Assembly (NCBI GenBank): GCA_963742205.1
Contig: CAVUKZ010000004.1
Span: 186,001-250,000, forward strand
Source: WHSW01 sp963742205
Lineage (GTDB): Bacteria; Actinomycetota; Thermoleophilia; Solirubrobacterales; 70-9
Direction of reading: 5' to 3'
DNA: 64,000 bases
Shown: positions 37,053 to 47,747 of the stretch, one piece after another
How the letters are laid out: the number at the start of each line of letters is the position of its first letter
Position numbering within the stretch: position 1 is the stretch's first letter
Program-made: the position numbers and the translations under genes
Notes under the pieces: model-generated
The model's input: the letters and a program-made list of their open reading frames with translations, nothing else
What the model was told of the DNA's origin: nothing
Databases searched by the model: none

Positions 37053-37056
<4 letters not shown>
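35761..37056 (+). CDS. glcF: Glycolate oxidase iron-sulfur subunit GlcF
   Basis: 431-residue Fe-S subunit passing electrons from glycolate oxidation to the membrane. Two 4Fe-4S clusters are bound by CVHCGFCLETCPTY (residues ~21-34) and CLGCMACVTACPSG (~71-84). Two CCG-type cysteine-rich domains contain PRCCGALQLHSG and ELCCGSAGVYNM. It overlaps glcE and aceB starts (TGATG; GTGA). Confidence 0.95.
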
Positions 37057-38668
<1,612 letters not shown>

Positions 38669-38672
<4 letters not shown>

Positions 38673-39640
38673 CGCGCGGCGAGCTTGCGCCCGGCGGCGC
38701 GAAGCTCCTCGAGCGTCCCGGCCTCCCGCACGCTCGCCAGGCCGAGCTCGGCGGCGGTGGCATCGTCCAGGTCGCTGCGCCCGACCACGGCGTGGCACGG
38801 CACGCCGGCGTCGCGACAGCGGACGGCGAGCTCGCCCACGGCCTTGCCCGCGAGGGTCTGGGCGTCGAGCGCGCCCTCGCCGGTGACCGTGAACGCCGCG
38901 TCGCGCAGGCGCGCGTCGAAGCCGATCGCGTCAAGCACGTAGGCCGCGCCCGGCACGAGCGTCGCGCCGCGGAACGCGTAGAGCCCGCCTGAGAGCCCCC
39001 CGGCGCAGCCGGTCATCGGTACGCCCCGGGGGTCGCGCGGCGCGGTCGCGGCGAGTTCCTCCAGCCGCTGCTCCAACCTCGCGACCATCGCGTCGTCAGC
39101 GCCCTTCTGCGGCCCGAAGACCCTCGGGGCGTCCTCCCACGGAGTGCGGACGTCGCAGACCACCTCCAGCTCGGGATGGACGTCCGCCTCGTCGAGCGCC
39201 GCCAGCGCCCCCGCGCCGCCGTCGGTCGTCGCGCTGCCGCCCACCGTCACGATCACGGTCGCCGCCCCGGCCGCGACGGCGGCGGCGATCAGCTCCCCGG
39301 TGCCGCGCGTCGACGCGGCCCAGGCGTCGCGCTCGCCCTCGGCGACGAGCCCGAGGCCGCTCGCCTGCGCCATCTCGACCACCCCACGGCCGTCGGGGAG
39401 CAGGCCGTAACGGGCCTCGTGCGGGCGGCCGAGGGGGTCGCTGACGGTCGCGGTCCGGTAGGTGCCGCCAAGCGCACCGACGAGCGCTTCGAGCGTCCCC
39501 TCGCCGCCGTCGCCGATCGGCAGCTCGACCGCTTCGCGCCCGCCGTCTCGCAGCCCGGCGGCGATCGCCGCTGCGACATCGGGGGCGGCGATCGTCCCCT
39601 TGAACGAGTCCGGGGCGACGAGCACGGGGCCTGAGGGCAT
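38669..39640 (-). CDS. glxK: Glycerate 2-kinase (GlxK/GarK type)
   Basis: 323-residue glycerate kinase that phosphorylates glycerate, a product of glyoxylate metabolism. 'VLVAPDSFKGTIAAPDVAAA' at the start, 'LPIGDGGEGTLEAL', VTVGGSATTDGGAGAL and FTVTGEGALDAQTLAGKA are family hallmarks. It starts at ATG 39640. It converges on aceB with a 4-nt CTAG overlap. Its placement beside the glycolate operon fits a shared C2/C3 acid pathway. Confidence 0.93.
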
Positions 39641-39707
39641 GGCCGCATCGTGACGGGCTTCGCGGCGCACCGCCCGTAGCCGCCGCCCGCCCGCGACAAT
39701 CCCGGCC

Positions 39708-41294
39708 GTGGGTGACCTGCAGATCATCATCGCGGCGCTGTTCGTCGCGGCCGCCGGGCTGAACGCGCTCGCCAACTGGCTGCGGATCCCGTACCCGATC
39801 CCGCTCGTGCTCGGTGGCCTGTTGCTCGGGCTGGTGCCGGGGATCCCGAGTGTCGAGCTCGACCCCGACCTGGTGCTGCTGGTCTTCCTGCCGCCGCTGC
39901 TGTACGCGGCCGCGTTCTTCGCCGACCTGCGCAGCCTGCGTGACGGCGCGCGGCCGATCGCCCTCAACGCGATCGGGCTCGTGCTGGTCACGGCGGCGGC
40001 CGTCGCCGTCGTTGCGCACGAGGTGATCGAGCTCCCGTGGGCGATCTCGTTCGCGCTCGGGGCGATCGTCTCGCCCACGGACCCGGTCGCGGCCACGGCG
40101 ATCCTCCAGCGCGTCGGCGCGCCGCGGCGAATCGTCAACATCCTCGAGGGCGAGAGCCTGGTCAACGACGCGACCGCCCTGGTCGCCTACAAGGTCGCGG
40201 TGGCGGCGGCCGTGGGGGAGAGCGTCTCGGCCTCGAGCACGGTGCTCGAGTTCTTCGGCGCGGTCGCCGGCGGGGTCGCGATCGGGCTCGCCGTCGGCTA
40301 CGTCGTCGCCGAGATCCGCCGCCGGATCAGCGACCCGATCACCTCGGTGACGATCTCGCTCTTCACCGCCTACGGGGCGTTCATCCCGGCCGACGAGATC
40401 GGTGCCTCCGGCGTGCTCGCCGTGGTCAGCTGCGGCATCTATCTCGGCTGGCGCGCGCCCGAGATCGTCAACCCCGAGGCCCGGATGCAGGGCTTCGCGC
40501 TCTGGTCGGTGCTCACGTTCCTGCTCAACGCGACCCTGTTCATCCTCATCGGCCTGCAGCTACCGCTGATCGTCGACGGGCTCCAGGGCCAGCCGATGGG
40601 GCAGGTGGTCGGGCACGCTGCGCTGGTCTGCGTCGTCGTGATCGGCGTTCGCTTCCTGTGGGCGTTCACCGTTCCGTATCTCATTCGAGCGATCGATCGC
40701 CGCCCGCAGCAACGCGCCCGCCGAAGCACGGCCGCCTCGCGGGTGATCACCTCGTGGGCGGGGATGCGCGGCGCCGTGTCGCTGGCCGCCGCCCTGGCGC
40801 TGCCGCTGACGACGGATGCCGGGGCGCCGCTGCCGGGGCGCGACCTGATCCTCTTCATCACCTTCGCGCTGATCCTCGTGACGGTCGTGGGGGAGGGGCT
40901 GACGCTTCCGTTCCTGGTCCGCCGGTTGGGCGTGCTCGACGACGGCACCGAGGAGGAGAGCGAGGAGGTCAAGGCCCGCCTCGTGGCCGCGCGCGCCGCG
41001 CTCGAGCGCCTCGAGGAGCTCGAGCTCGAGGAGTGGACCCGCGACGGGACGATCGAGCGCGTCCGCAACCTCTACACCTTCCGCCAGCGCCGGTTCAAGA
41101 TCCGGGCGGGCAAGATCGAGGACGAGGACGGGCTCGAGGAGGGCTCGATGGCCTACCAGCGGCTGATGCACGAGGTGTACACAGCGCAGCGAGCGGCGCT
41201 GCTGGAGCTTCGCAATGGCCGCGCGATCAGCGCCGAGGTCATGCGCCGCATCGAGCACGAGATCGACCTCGAGGAAACGCGCCTCGAGATCTGA
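39708..41294 (+). CDS. Na+/H+ antiporter, CPA1 family
   Basis: 528-residue monovalent cation/proton exchanger with about 12 helices. Ion-site region: ALGAIVSPTDPVAATAIL (residues ~114-131) and EGESLVNDATALVAYK (~146-161). The TM-rich part ends near residue 400 and is followed by a ~110-residue charged cytoplasmic tail rich in Glu. It starts at GTG 39708, 67 nt from the divergent glycerate kinase. Confidence 0.92.
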   Translation: MGDLQIIIAALFVAAAGLNALANWLRIPYPIPLVLGGLLLGLVPGIPSVELDPDLVLLVFLPPLLYAAAFFADLRSLRDGARPIALNAIGLVLVTAAAVAVVAHEVIELPWAISFALGAIVSPTDPVAATAILQRVGAPRRIVNILEGESLVNDATALVAYKVAVAAAVGESVSASSTVLEFFGAVAGGVAIGLAVGYVVAEIRRRISDPITSVTISLFTAYGAFIPADEIGASGVLAVVSCGIYLGWRAPEIVNPEARMQGFALWSVLTFLLNATLFILIGLQLPLIVDGLQGQPMGQVVGHAALVCVVVIGVRFLWAFTVPYLIRAIDRRPQQRARRSTAASRVITSWAGMRGAVSLAAALALPLTTDAGAPLPGRDLILFITFALILVTVVGEGLTLPFLVRRLGVLDDGTEEESEEVKARLVAARAALERLEELELEEWTRDGTIERVRNLYTFRQRRFKIRAGKIEDEDGLEEGSMAYQRLMHEVYTAQRAALLELRNGRAISAEVMRRIEHEIDLEETRLEI

Positions 41295-41296
41295 CG

Positions 41297-41452
41297 CTAG
41301 AACGCGGCCGCGCGGCTCGTCAGCAGGACGAGCACGAGGAGAAGCGCGACGGCGATCGCGACGAGTAGTTGGGGGATGGATCGGTCGATGTGCTCCGTAT
41401 CGGAGGGAACGCCCCGCGGCTGAAGCCGACTGGACGCCTGGGCGGGCGACAT
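41297..41452 (-). CDS. Small single-helix membrane protein (51 aa), tentative
   Basis: A 51-residue reading from ATG 41452 with a C-terminal hydrophobic helix (LLVAIAVALLLVLVLLTS). The start codon lies within the first copper-type operator, so expression could be tied to it; the ribosome site is poor. No family is recognised. It could be spurious, but the helix and the divergent operator favour a real small gene. Confidence 0.38.
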   Translation of the reverse strand: MSPAQASSRLQPRGVPSDTEHIDRSIPQLLVAIAVALLLVLVLLTSRAAAF

Positions 41453-41504
41453 ACCCCGCAGGGGTATGTTACGGTCCGGCTCGTCGGATACCCCCATAGG
41501 GTAT
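41449..41504. promoter_or_regulatory. Tandem CsoR/RcnR-type operators
   Basis: Two G/C-tract inverted repeats. ACATACCCC (41449-41457), GCA spacer, GGGGTATGT (41461-41469) is a perfect 9-bp repeat. ATACCC (41488-41493), CCATA spacer, GGGTAT (41499-41504) is the second. The ATACCCC..GGGGTAT form is characteristic of copper-sensing CsoR operators. The second site ends 25 nt before ATG 41530, in promoter position. A csoR gene is not in the window. Confidence 0.7.
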
Positions 41505-41529
41505 ACAGATAGGTCAGAAGGGAGACCGC

Positions 41530-41967
41530 ATGACAGCAGCGACAGCCCCGCAAAGCGCGACCGGTTCGCGACTCAAGGCAGCCGGTCCGTTCCTCCTGCA
41601 CTACCTCGAGATGGTCGCCGTGATGTTCGCGGGCATGGCCGTCGTCGGACTGCCGCTGGCGGCCCTGCTCGGGCTCGTCGGCGTGGACACCGGAGCCTGG
41701 CATGCCGACGCTCCGGCGCTCTCGCTGCTCTGGATGTCGCTGACGATGGCGGTGCCCATGGGGGCGTGGATGCGCTGGCGCGGCCACGGCTGGGCGCCGA
41801 CCTGGGAGATGACCGGCGCAATGATGATCCCGACCGCCGCGGCGATCGCACTGCTCGGGCTGACCTCGGTCGACGAGCTCGGGCCGCTGATGGCGATCGA
41901 GCACGTCGGGATGGTCCTGGCGATGCTCGCGGCGATGCTGCTGCGCGTCGACGAGTACTCGCACTAG
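41530..41967 (+). CDS. Met/His-rich four-helix membrane protein, predicted copper-responsive
   Basis: 145-residue membrane protein with four helices unusually rich in Met (EMVAVMFAGMAVV, WMSLTMAVPMGAWMRW, EMTGAMMIP, EHVGMVLAMLAAMLL). It also has 'HYLEM' and a terminal YSH. Similar actinobacterial proteins are often mislabelled FliP; no flagellar genes are here. The two CsoR-type operators upstream and the Met pattern suggest a copper-handling role. GAAGGGAG precedes ATG 41530. Confidence 0.75.
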   Translation: MTAATAPQSATGSRLKAAGPFLLHYLEMVAVMFAGMAVVGLPLAALLGLVGVDTGAWHADAPALSLLWMSLTMAVPMGAWMRWRGHGWAPTWEMTGAMMIPTAAAIALLGLTSVDELGPLMAIEHVGMVLAMLAAMLLRVDEYSH

Positions 41968-42083
41968 CGAGTGGCGCTCGGCGCGAATCATTTGACGATC
42001 CTTGAAATGCGAGCGGATCCGCGCCGCCGACGGCAACCTGTGTCAAGCTGGTTCAGACGCGATAAGAGGCTCTGGGAGGGGCG

Positions 42084-43097
42084 ATGAGCCGGACCGTGGC
42101 TCAGTCCGATGGGGGAGACCGATACGCGACGCTCGACCTCGACGAGTTCGAGCGCTCGCCCCCGCAGGTGGCGGTGATGCCGGCGCCGACGCTGTTCTCG
42201 GTGGCGGCCGACGTAGCCGGAGCGGGGCGGGGGTCGCCCCCGGACTGGATCTCGGCGGCGAGGGCGGAGCTCGAGCCGGTCGACCTGGAGGCGCTCGCCC
42301 CGATCGGGATCCCGCCAGGTGAGTACAGCCCTGGCCGCGTCACGTTCACGGACGTCGACGAGCCGACCGAGATCCCCGACGCGCTCGAGCGCATGGCGAC
42401 CATGCCGACCGAGCCGCTGCTGGACGACATCGACTTCGCATTTTCCTCCGAGATCCCGCCCCGCTGGCGCCCCGTCGCCCGGCGGCCGCGGGTGTGGCTG
42501 ATCCGCTACGCGCGGGCGCTCGGCAGGGTGTGGCGCGGGATCCGCGGCCCGTGGGCGGCGGCCGCGCCCCTGTTCGACCGCGAGCTCGAGCGCGTGGAGA
42601 CCGCGGCGGCGGGCGGGGCGCTGAACGAGCTGATGACGTCGGTCCACTACGACGCCCACGTGCGCGACGGCAAGTGGCGGCTGGCCGATCCCGACCTCGA
42701 CGAGCTTCACCTGCCCGACGACGGGCTCTCGATGCGCCCGGTCCTCGCCGGTCCTGGCAGCGCCCGGGTGACGCTGCACACGGACGGGCTGATGAGCTCG
42801 GTGAGCTATCCGCTCCCGGGTGCGCTGCGGGTGTTGAGCGGCGACGTGTTGCCGCCCGCCGCGGCGCTGGGCAGCCTGCTCGGACAGCAGCGGGCGAAGA
42901 TCCTGCGCCTGCTGGACGCACCGCGGTCCGCCGGGCAGCTGGCGCGCGCGATCATCGCCAGCCCGAGCGCGGCGACCCACCACATGCGGGCCCTCGAGGG
43001 CGCGGGCCTGATCGTGCGCGAGCGCAGCGGTCGCAACGTCATCGTGCATCGCACCGCGCGCGGGACCGGGCTGCTGGCGCTCTACGACGAGATCTGA
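42084..43097 (+). CDS. ArsR-like winged-helix transcriptional regulator with long N-terminal domain
   Basis: 337 residues. The C-terminal ~65 residues are an ArsR/HTH_20 winged helix (LLGQQRAKILRLLDAPRSAG, then ASPSAATHHMRALEGAGLIV). The first ~250 residues form a domain of unknown function common in actinobacterial relatives. No metal-binding Cys motif is seen, so a metal-sensing role is not supported. It overlaps the convergent lipase-like gene by 16 nt. Targets are unknown. Confidence 0.82.
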   Translation: MSRTVAQSDGGDRYATLDLDEFERSPPQVAVMPAPTLFSVAADVAGAGRGSPPDWISAARAELEPVDLEALAPIGIPPGEYSPGRVTFTDVDEPTEIPDALERMATMPTEPLLDDIDFAFSSEIPPRWRPVARRPRVWLIRYARALGRVWRGIRGPWAAAAPLFDRELERVETAAAGGALNELMTSVHYDAHVRDGKWRLADPDLDELHLPDDGLSMRPVLAGPGSARVTLHTDGLMSSVSYPLPGALRVLSGDVLPPAAALGSLLGQQRAKILRLLDAPRSAGQLARAIIASPSAATHHMRALEGAGLIVRERSGRNVIVHRTARGTGLLALYDEI

Positions 43098-43891
43098 GCG
43101 TTGATGAACGCGACCACGTCGTCGAGGACCTCGTCGCGGTTGGTCTCGTTGAAGATCTCGTGGCGGGCGCCGGGGTAGGCCTTCTCCTCGGAGGCCTCAC
43201 CGCGCAGGTGCTCGAACGCCTCGGCGACCGGGGCGTAGGGGACGAGCGCGTCCTCGGCGCCGTGGATCCACAGCACCGGCAGCGAGCCGAAGCTCGGGCC
43301 CTCGGCCACCGCGGCCACCGCGGCGAACAGGGAGCGCAACGTCTCGGGCTTGAACGGGCCGTTGTAGACGAGCGGGTCCGCGACGTAGGCCTCGCCGACC
43401 GCCGGGTCGCGTGACAGCACCGCCGGGTCGATCGGGACCTCGGGGATCGGGTCGAGCTCCAGCAGCGCCGCGATCGCCGGGTTCGCGCCGATCACCGGAC
43501 CCGAGAGCACGAGCGCATCGAGCTCTGTGGGGTGCGTCTGCGCGTACCGGGTGGCGACGAGGCCGCCCATCGAGTGGCCGATCATCACCAGCGGCAGGCC
43601 CGGGTTCTCGGAGCGGGCGAGGGTGACCAGGAGGCCAAGGTCGGCGGTCAGATGCTCGCCCTCCGTGACCAGCGCGCGCTCGCCCTCCGACCGCCCGTGG
43701 CCGAGGTGGTCGAGGCCGTAGACCGTCGCCCCATCGGCCAGCAGCCGCTCGATCACGTGGGCGTAGCGGCCGATGTGCTCGGCGTAGCCGTGCACGACGA
43801 TCGCGACGTAACGGGCGTCGGGATGCGGCCACGCCGCCGCGTAGAGGCTTCCCTCGCTGCCGTCGAGTTCGAGCTCCCGCGCGTCATCCAT
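43082..43891 (-). CDS. Alpha/beta hydrolase, monoacylglycerol-lipase-like
   Basis: 269-residue serine hydrolase. Oxyanion segment IVVHGYAEHIGRY, nucleophile elbow GHSMGGLVA (Ser ~115), acid in HGAEDALVP and His in GARHEIFNE form the triad region. The pattern HGxxEHxGRY is typical of monoacylglycerol lipases. It is soluble, with no signal. It probably releases fatty acid from glycerolipids, based on family only. Confidence 0.88.
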   Translation of the reverse strand: MDDARELELDGSEGSLYAAAWPHPDARYVAIVVHGYAEHIGRYAHVIERLLADGATVYGLDHLGHGRSEGERALVTEGEHLTADLGLLVTLARSENPGLPLVMIGHSMGGLVATRYAQTHPTELDALVLSGPVIGANPAIAALLELDPIPEVPIDPAVLSRDPAVGEAYVADPLVYNGPFKPETLRSLFAAVAAVAEGPSFGSLPVLWIHGAEDALVPYAPVAEAFEHLRGEASEEKAYPGARHEIFNETNRDEVLDDVVAFINAQISS

Positions 43892-43952
43892 GGCGCGGGA
43901 GCCTTACAGACGGCCCCCGAGGAGCGCTAGCCGCGGCGAACCCCCGACCCGC

Positions 43953-44003
43953 GCCGAGTGACACCTGAACCACCTCCACGGTGGTTGTGATGACACTCGG
44001 CGG
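43953..44003. terminator. Long two-part hairpin between hydrolase genes
   Basis: CGCCGAGTG (43953-43961) pairs with CACTCGGCG (43995-44003). Inside it, AACCACC (43969-43975) pairs with GGTGGTT (43981-43987) around loop TCCAC. It lies just past the stop of the minus-strand gene at 44030, fitting a transcription terminator, although no U-run follows. It could equally be a repeat element or protein-binding site. Confidence 0.55.
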
Positions 44004-44029
44004 AGGAACGAGCGGGCTCGAAAGGACAG

Positions 44030-44989
44030 CTAGCGCCCGTTCTTCACCCGGTCGAGGATCAGCCGGATCGCGCCGATCGTCAGATCCGGATCGTTGGCCT
44101 GCACGTAGTGGTCGCTGCCGGTCGCGAGGATGTGAGGCGTCCGTGGCTCCAGCCGTACGAGCGCGTCCTGCACCGCGGGCCAGACCTCCTCGAGCCGTTG
44201 GCGGATCTCCGGCGGGACCGTGGGCGAGGTCGCGAACGGCTCGGTCTTGCTCATCACCGCCAGCGGGATCGCGGGCAGCGGTGGCGCCGCGAGCACGGAA
44301 TCGATCGCGCCGTCGATGTCGAAGGTCTCCCACCCCGGCTGCGAGTCGAGCGGCGTCCCGGGGAAGTTGAGAATCTCGCGGTACTGCGGCCAGAGATCTC
44401 CAAAGAGCGCTCGGATGTTCGTGTTGAACGCGTCGACGAGGACCAGGCCGGAGACCCGCGACGGGTAGGTCTGGGCAAAGAGCCGCACGATCATGCCGCC
44501 GAACGAGTGCCCGACGAGCACATAAGGGCCGCGGAGCCGGGCGTTCCTCAGCAGCGCGCGCAGGTCGCTCACCATCCCGGGGAGGGTGCGAGGCATCTGC
44601 ACCGGCGAGCTGCGCGTGGTCAGCACCGGTGGGTCCTTGTAACGGAGCGTCCCGGGCCGGTCGTATCGGCACACGCGCGTGAACTCCGCGACGCCCGGGA
44701 AGACCGGCGGTCCGACCGCCGGTGGCAGCGGGGCGTCGAGCTTCCAGGGATCCGACGAATCGTGGATCCCGGACTCGAGGATCACCGTGGGGCTGCCCTT
44801 GCCACGGCAGCGCAGCCAGAGCTTGCGCCCCCCGCCGACCCCGATCCGGCCCGTGAAGTTGCCGTGGGTGGGTGTGGCCCTGGCGTGACCGACGGCATCG
44901 GCCGACGTCGTGGCGGTGCCCGCCGAGACCAAGGCCACGACCGCCGCGACGATCGCGAACGTCGCCTTAGTGTCAGTACGTCCGCGCAT
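44030..44989 (-). CDS. Secreted alpha/beta hydrolase
   Basis: 319 residues with a signal peptide (TFAIVAAVVALVSAGTATTS). The hydrolase core shows 'TVILESGIHDSSDPW', CRYDRPGT and nucleophile elbow LVGHSFGGMIVRLF (Ser ~165); 'ATGSDHYVQ' supplies the His. It resembles exported esterases/lipases of actinobacteria. It is followed by the hairpin at 43953-44003. Confidence 0.85.
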   Translation of the reverse strand: MRGRTDTKATFAIVAAVVALVSAGTATTSADAVGHARATPTHGNFTGRIGVGGGRKLWLRCRGKGSPTVILESGIHDSSDPWKLDAPLPPAVGPPVFPGVAEFTRVCRYDRPGTLRYKDPPVLTTRSSPVQMPRTLPGMVSDLRALLRNARLRGPYVLVGHSFGGMIVRLFAQTYPSRVSGLVLVDAFNTNIRALFGDLWPQYREILNFPGTPLDSQPGWETFDIDGAIDSVLAAPPLPAIPLAVMSKTEPFATSPTVPPEIRQRLEEVWPAVQDALVRLEPRTPHILATGSDHYVQANDPDLTIGAIRLILDRVKNGR

Positions 44990-45130
44990 TCAATGCTCCC
45001 TCGCCTCGGGTTCCGAGGCCACCCCTGGTCGCGCGGATCCTCGCATAACGCTCTGGCCGTGCCCACTCGCCGGCTCTAATCCTGCTGTTAGGTTGCCGCG
45101 CACGCTCCGCTCAGACAGAAAGAGGCCCGC

Positions 45131-45946
45131 ATGGCGACTCCGGACACGATCGTTCTGATCCACGGTTTTTGGGTGACCCCCCGCAGCTGGGAGGAATGGG
45201 TGCCCCACTACGAGGCGAAGGGCTACCGGGTCGTGACGCCCGCGTATCCCGGGTTCGAGGCGGAGGTCGAGTCCCTGAACGAGGACCCGACGCCGATCGA
45301 AAAGCTCACGATCGACGCGGTCCTCGATCACCTCTCGTCGGTGCTCGACGGACTCGAGACGCCCCCGATTCTCATGGGTCACTCCGCCGGTGGGACGTTC
45401 ACTCAGCTCCTGATGGATCGTGGCTACGGGGCGGCGGGGGTAGCGATCAGCTCCGCGCCCACGGAGGGCGTCCCGGTGGTCCCGATCTCGCAGGTCAAGG
45501 CGACGTTCCCGGTGCTGAAGAACCCCGCCAACCGCCACAGGGCGGTCCCCTTCAACGAGGAGCAGTGGCGCTACGCCTTTGGGAACGCGCTCAGCGAGGA
45601 GGAGTCGCTGCGCCAGTACCGGCGCTACGCGATCCCCGCGTCCGGCGGCGTCTTCTGGGAGAGCGCGCTGGCGACGCTCCGCCCGGGCCACCAGGGAACC
45701 CACGTGAACTACGCCAACCCCGAGCGGGCGCCGCTCCTCTTCATCTCCGGGTCCGAGGACAACCTGATGCCGCCCAAGGTCCAGGCCTCAAACGCCAAGC
45801 ACTACAAGGGCGAGGGCACGATCACCGAGGTCAAGGTGTTCGAGGGCCGCGGGCATCTGATCTGCTCGGAGCCGAACTGGCAAGAGGTCGCCGACTACGC
45901 CCTGGAGTGGGCCGAGCAGCACACCGAGGCCCCGGCCTTGGCCTGA
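45131..45946 (+). CDS. Alpha/beta hydrolase
   Basis: 271-residue cytoplasmic hydrolase. 'IVLIHGFWVTPRSWEEWV' is the oxyanion loop, LMGHSAGGTFTQLL the nucleophile elbow (Ser ~85), ISGSEDNLMPPK the acid and GRGHLI the His. It resembles non-heme haloperoxidase/esterase-like members. GAAAGAGG lies upstream of ATG 45131. It converges with the reductase gene, 7 nt away. Confidence 0.87.
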   Translation: MATPDTIVLIHGFWVTPRSWEEWVPHYEAKGYRVVTPAYPGFEAEVESLNEDPTPIEKLTIDAVLDHLSSVLDGLETPPILMGHSAGGTFTQLLMDRGYGAAGVAISSAPTEGVPVVPISQVKATFPVLKNPANRHRAVPFNEEQWRYAFGNALSEEESLRQYRRYAIPASGGVFWESALATLRPGHQGTHVNYANPERAPLLFISGSEDNLMPPKVQASNAKHYKGEGTITEVKVFEGRGHLICSEPNWQEVADYALEWAEQHTEAPALA

Positions 45947-45953
45947 ACGCGGC

Positions 45954-47633
45954 CTAGGTCTCGAGCAGCTCGTGCGCGAACCGCACCGCGAGTGATCCGT
46001 CGCCGACGGCCCCGGCGACACGCTGGGTGGCCCCGGCGCGAACGTCGCCCGCGGCGAAGACGCCCGGGCGCACCGTCTCCAAGAGATGGGGTTCGCGCTC
46101 CGCCTCCGGCCAGGTGCACGGGCCGGTGTGACAGCTCGCGCGGGGGCCGCAGACCAGATATCCCGACTGGTCGACCCCGAGCACCCGGGTGACGGCGTCC
46201 GTGCAGGGCTCCGCACCGATCATCACGAACATCGCGCTCACGGGGGTGCGCTCCACGGAGCCGCTGCCGTCGCGAAGCTCGACCGCCTCGAGCCGGCCGT
46301 TGCCGTCGGCCGCGGAAACCTCCGTGCCGGTCAGGAGCTCGACGTTGCCGGCCTTCTCGATCCGGTCGACGAGGTAGCGCGACATGGTGCTCGAGAGGCC
46401 GTCTCCGCGGACCACGACCCGCACGCTGCGGGCGATGCGGGCGAGGTTGACGACCGCCTGGCCGGCGGAGTTCCCGCCGCCGACGACGATCACGTCCTCG
46501 TCTCGATAGGCCGCCGCCTCGGCTGGCATCGCCGCGTGGTAGATGCCCGCCCCGGTGAGGCGCCCGACGCCCTCCGCGTCGAGCTCGCGCCACCGGGCTC
46601 CGGTCGCGACGAGCACGGTCCGCGCGAGCACGTGCTGACCGTCGTCGAGGTCGACCCGCGCGAGCCCCTCGGGGCCGTCCGCCAGCTCGACCGCACGGTG
46701 GAAGCTCGAGATCACCGCGTTGAAGCGCTGCGCCTGAAGCGTCGCGAGACGGGTCAGGTCGGTGCCGGAGATCCCGGTCGGAAAGCCGAGGTAGTTCTCG
46801 ATGCGCGAGCTGGTCCCCGCCTGCCCTCCAGGCGCCCACTCCTCGACGACCAGCGTGCGCAAGCCCTCGGAGCCGCCGTACACGGAGGCGGCAAGGCCGG
46901 CGGGCCCGCCACCGAGGATCACCAGGTCGAAGCGCTCCCCGTCGATCTCCGCGCGCAGACCGAGCTCGCGCGCGACCTGCGCGGCCGAGGGGTTGCGCAG
47001 GATCTCGGTGTTGCGGATCAGGATCGGGGTCTCCGACGCGGGGATGTCGAGCGCCTCCAGCGTCTCCACGGCCTCCGGCTCCGTATCGACGTAGGTCCGG
47101 ACCGGCATCAGGTTGCGCTCCAGCAGGTCGCGGACCTCGAAAGCCCGTCGCGACTCACGCGGAGCGATCAGCCGCAGGACGCCGTAGCCCTCCTCCTCGT
47201 GCCACACGCGCCGCGCGGTCATCGTCTCGAGGACCATCTCCGCGAACGGTGGCCAGCCGGCGAGCATCCTCTGGAGCTCGGACCGCTCGAAGACCAGGGC
47301 ATCGGTCGGCTCGAGCGCGATGCAGCACGCCATGCTCGGCTCGCCCGTGAACGTCGCCAGCTCGCCGAGAAAGGTGGCCTCGTCGGCCTCGGCGATCACC
47401 CGGTTGCCCTCGGGACGGCGGTCTACGAACTTGACCCGGCCGGTCTCGAGCACGAAGAACGGCACGTCGCGAACGCCCTGGTCGTAGACGACGTCGCCGT
47501 GCTCGAAGTGGCGTCGCTCCCCGAGCTCAGCGAGGCGCGCGAGCTTCGACTCCGAGAGGCGCGGGTAAATGCGCTCGTCGGCGAGGTCGGGAAACGAAGT
47601 CCGATCGAACGGGAATGTCGTCGTTGACCCCAC
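45954..47633 (-). CDS. cNMP-binding domain fused to thioredoxin-reductase-like flavoprotein
   Basis: ~559 residues from GTG 47633. Residues ~20-130 are a cyclic-nucleotide-binding fold (FEHGDVVYDQGVRDVPFFVL, FLGELATFTGEPS). A short thioredoxin-fold-like linker follows (ETPILIRNTEILRNPS). Residues ~235-555 are a TrxR-like FAD/NAD oxidoreductase: LVILGGGPAGLAASVYGGSE, and the second Rossmann motif VIVVGGGNSAGQA. The usual redox CxxC of TrxR is absent at the expected place, so it is not a classical thioredoxin reductase. This architecture is known in actinobacteria and its role is unclear. The frame is open further upstream, but that part looks non-coding. Confidence 0.85.
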   Translation of the reverse strand: MGSTTTFPFDRTSFPDLADERIYPRLSESKLARLAELGERRHFEHGDVVYDQGVRDVPFFVLETGRVKFVDRRPEGNRVIAEADEATFLGELATFTGEPSMACCIALEPTDALVFERSELQRMLAGWPPFAEMVLETMTARRVWHEEEGYGVLRLIAPRESRRAFEVRDLLERNLMPVRTYVDTEPEAVETLEALDIPASETPILIRNTEILRNPSAAQVARELGLRAEIDGERFDLVILGGGPAGLAASVYGGSEGLRTLVVEEWAPGGQAGTSSRIENYLGFPTGISGTDLTRLATLQAQRFNAVISSFHRAVELADGPEGLARVDLDDGQHVLARTVLVATGARWRELDAEGVGRLTGAGIYHAAMPAEAAAYRDEDVIVVGGGNSAGQAVVNLARIARSVRVVVRGDGLSSTMSRYLVDRIEKAGNVELLTGTEVSAADGNGRLEAVELRDGSGSVERTPVSAMFVMIGAEPCTDAVTRVLGVDQSGYLVCGPRASCHTGPCTWPEAEREPHLLETVRPGVFAAGDVRAGATQRVAGAVGDGSLAVRFAHELLET

Positions 47634-47688
47634 TGAGCGAGACGGGAGGGTAGCGCCGGAGCCCTCGGTCGCAGCACCTGGTCCCTTC

Positions 47689-47707
47689 AGGTTCCCGTTA
47701 GGAACCT
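47689..47707. promoter_or_regulatory. Inverted repeat in divergent gap
   Basis: AGGTTCC (47689-47695), CGTTA, GGAACCT (47701-47707) is a perfect 7-bp inverted repeat between the reductase start (47633) and the small plus-strand gene (47748). It is a candidate operator for either direction. Confidence 0.45.
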
Positions 47708-47747
47708 CTGCATCATCCGTGACACAGAGCAACCAAGGAGGTACCGC

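Noticed and set aside
42084..43097. The ArsR-like regulator as the copper sensor for the operators at 41449-41504
   Set aside because: No Cys/His metal site is visible and the operator type belongs to CsoR, a different fold.
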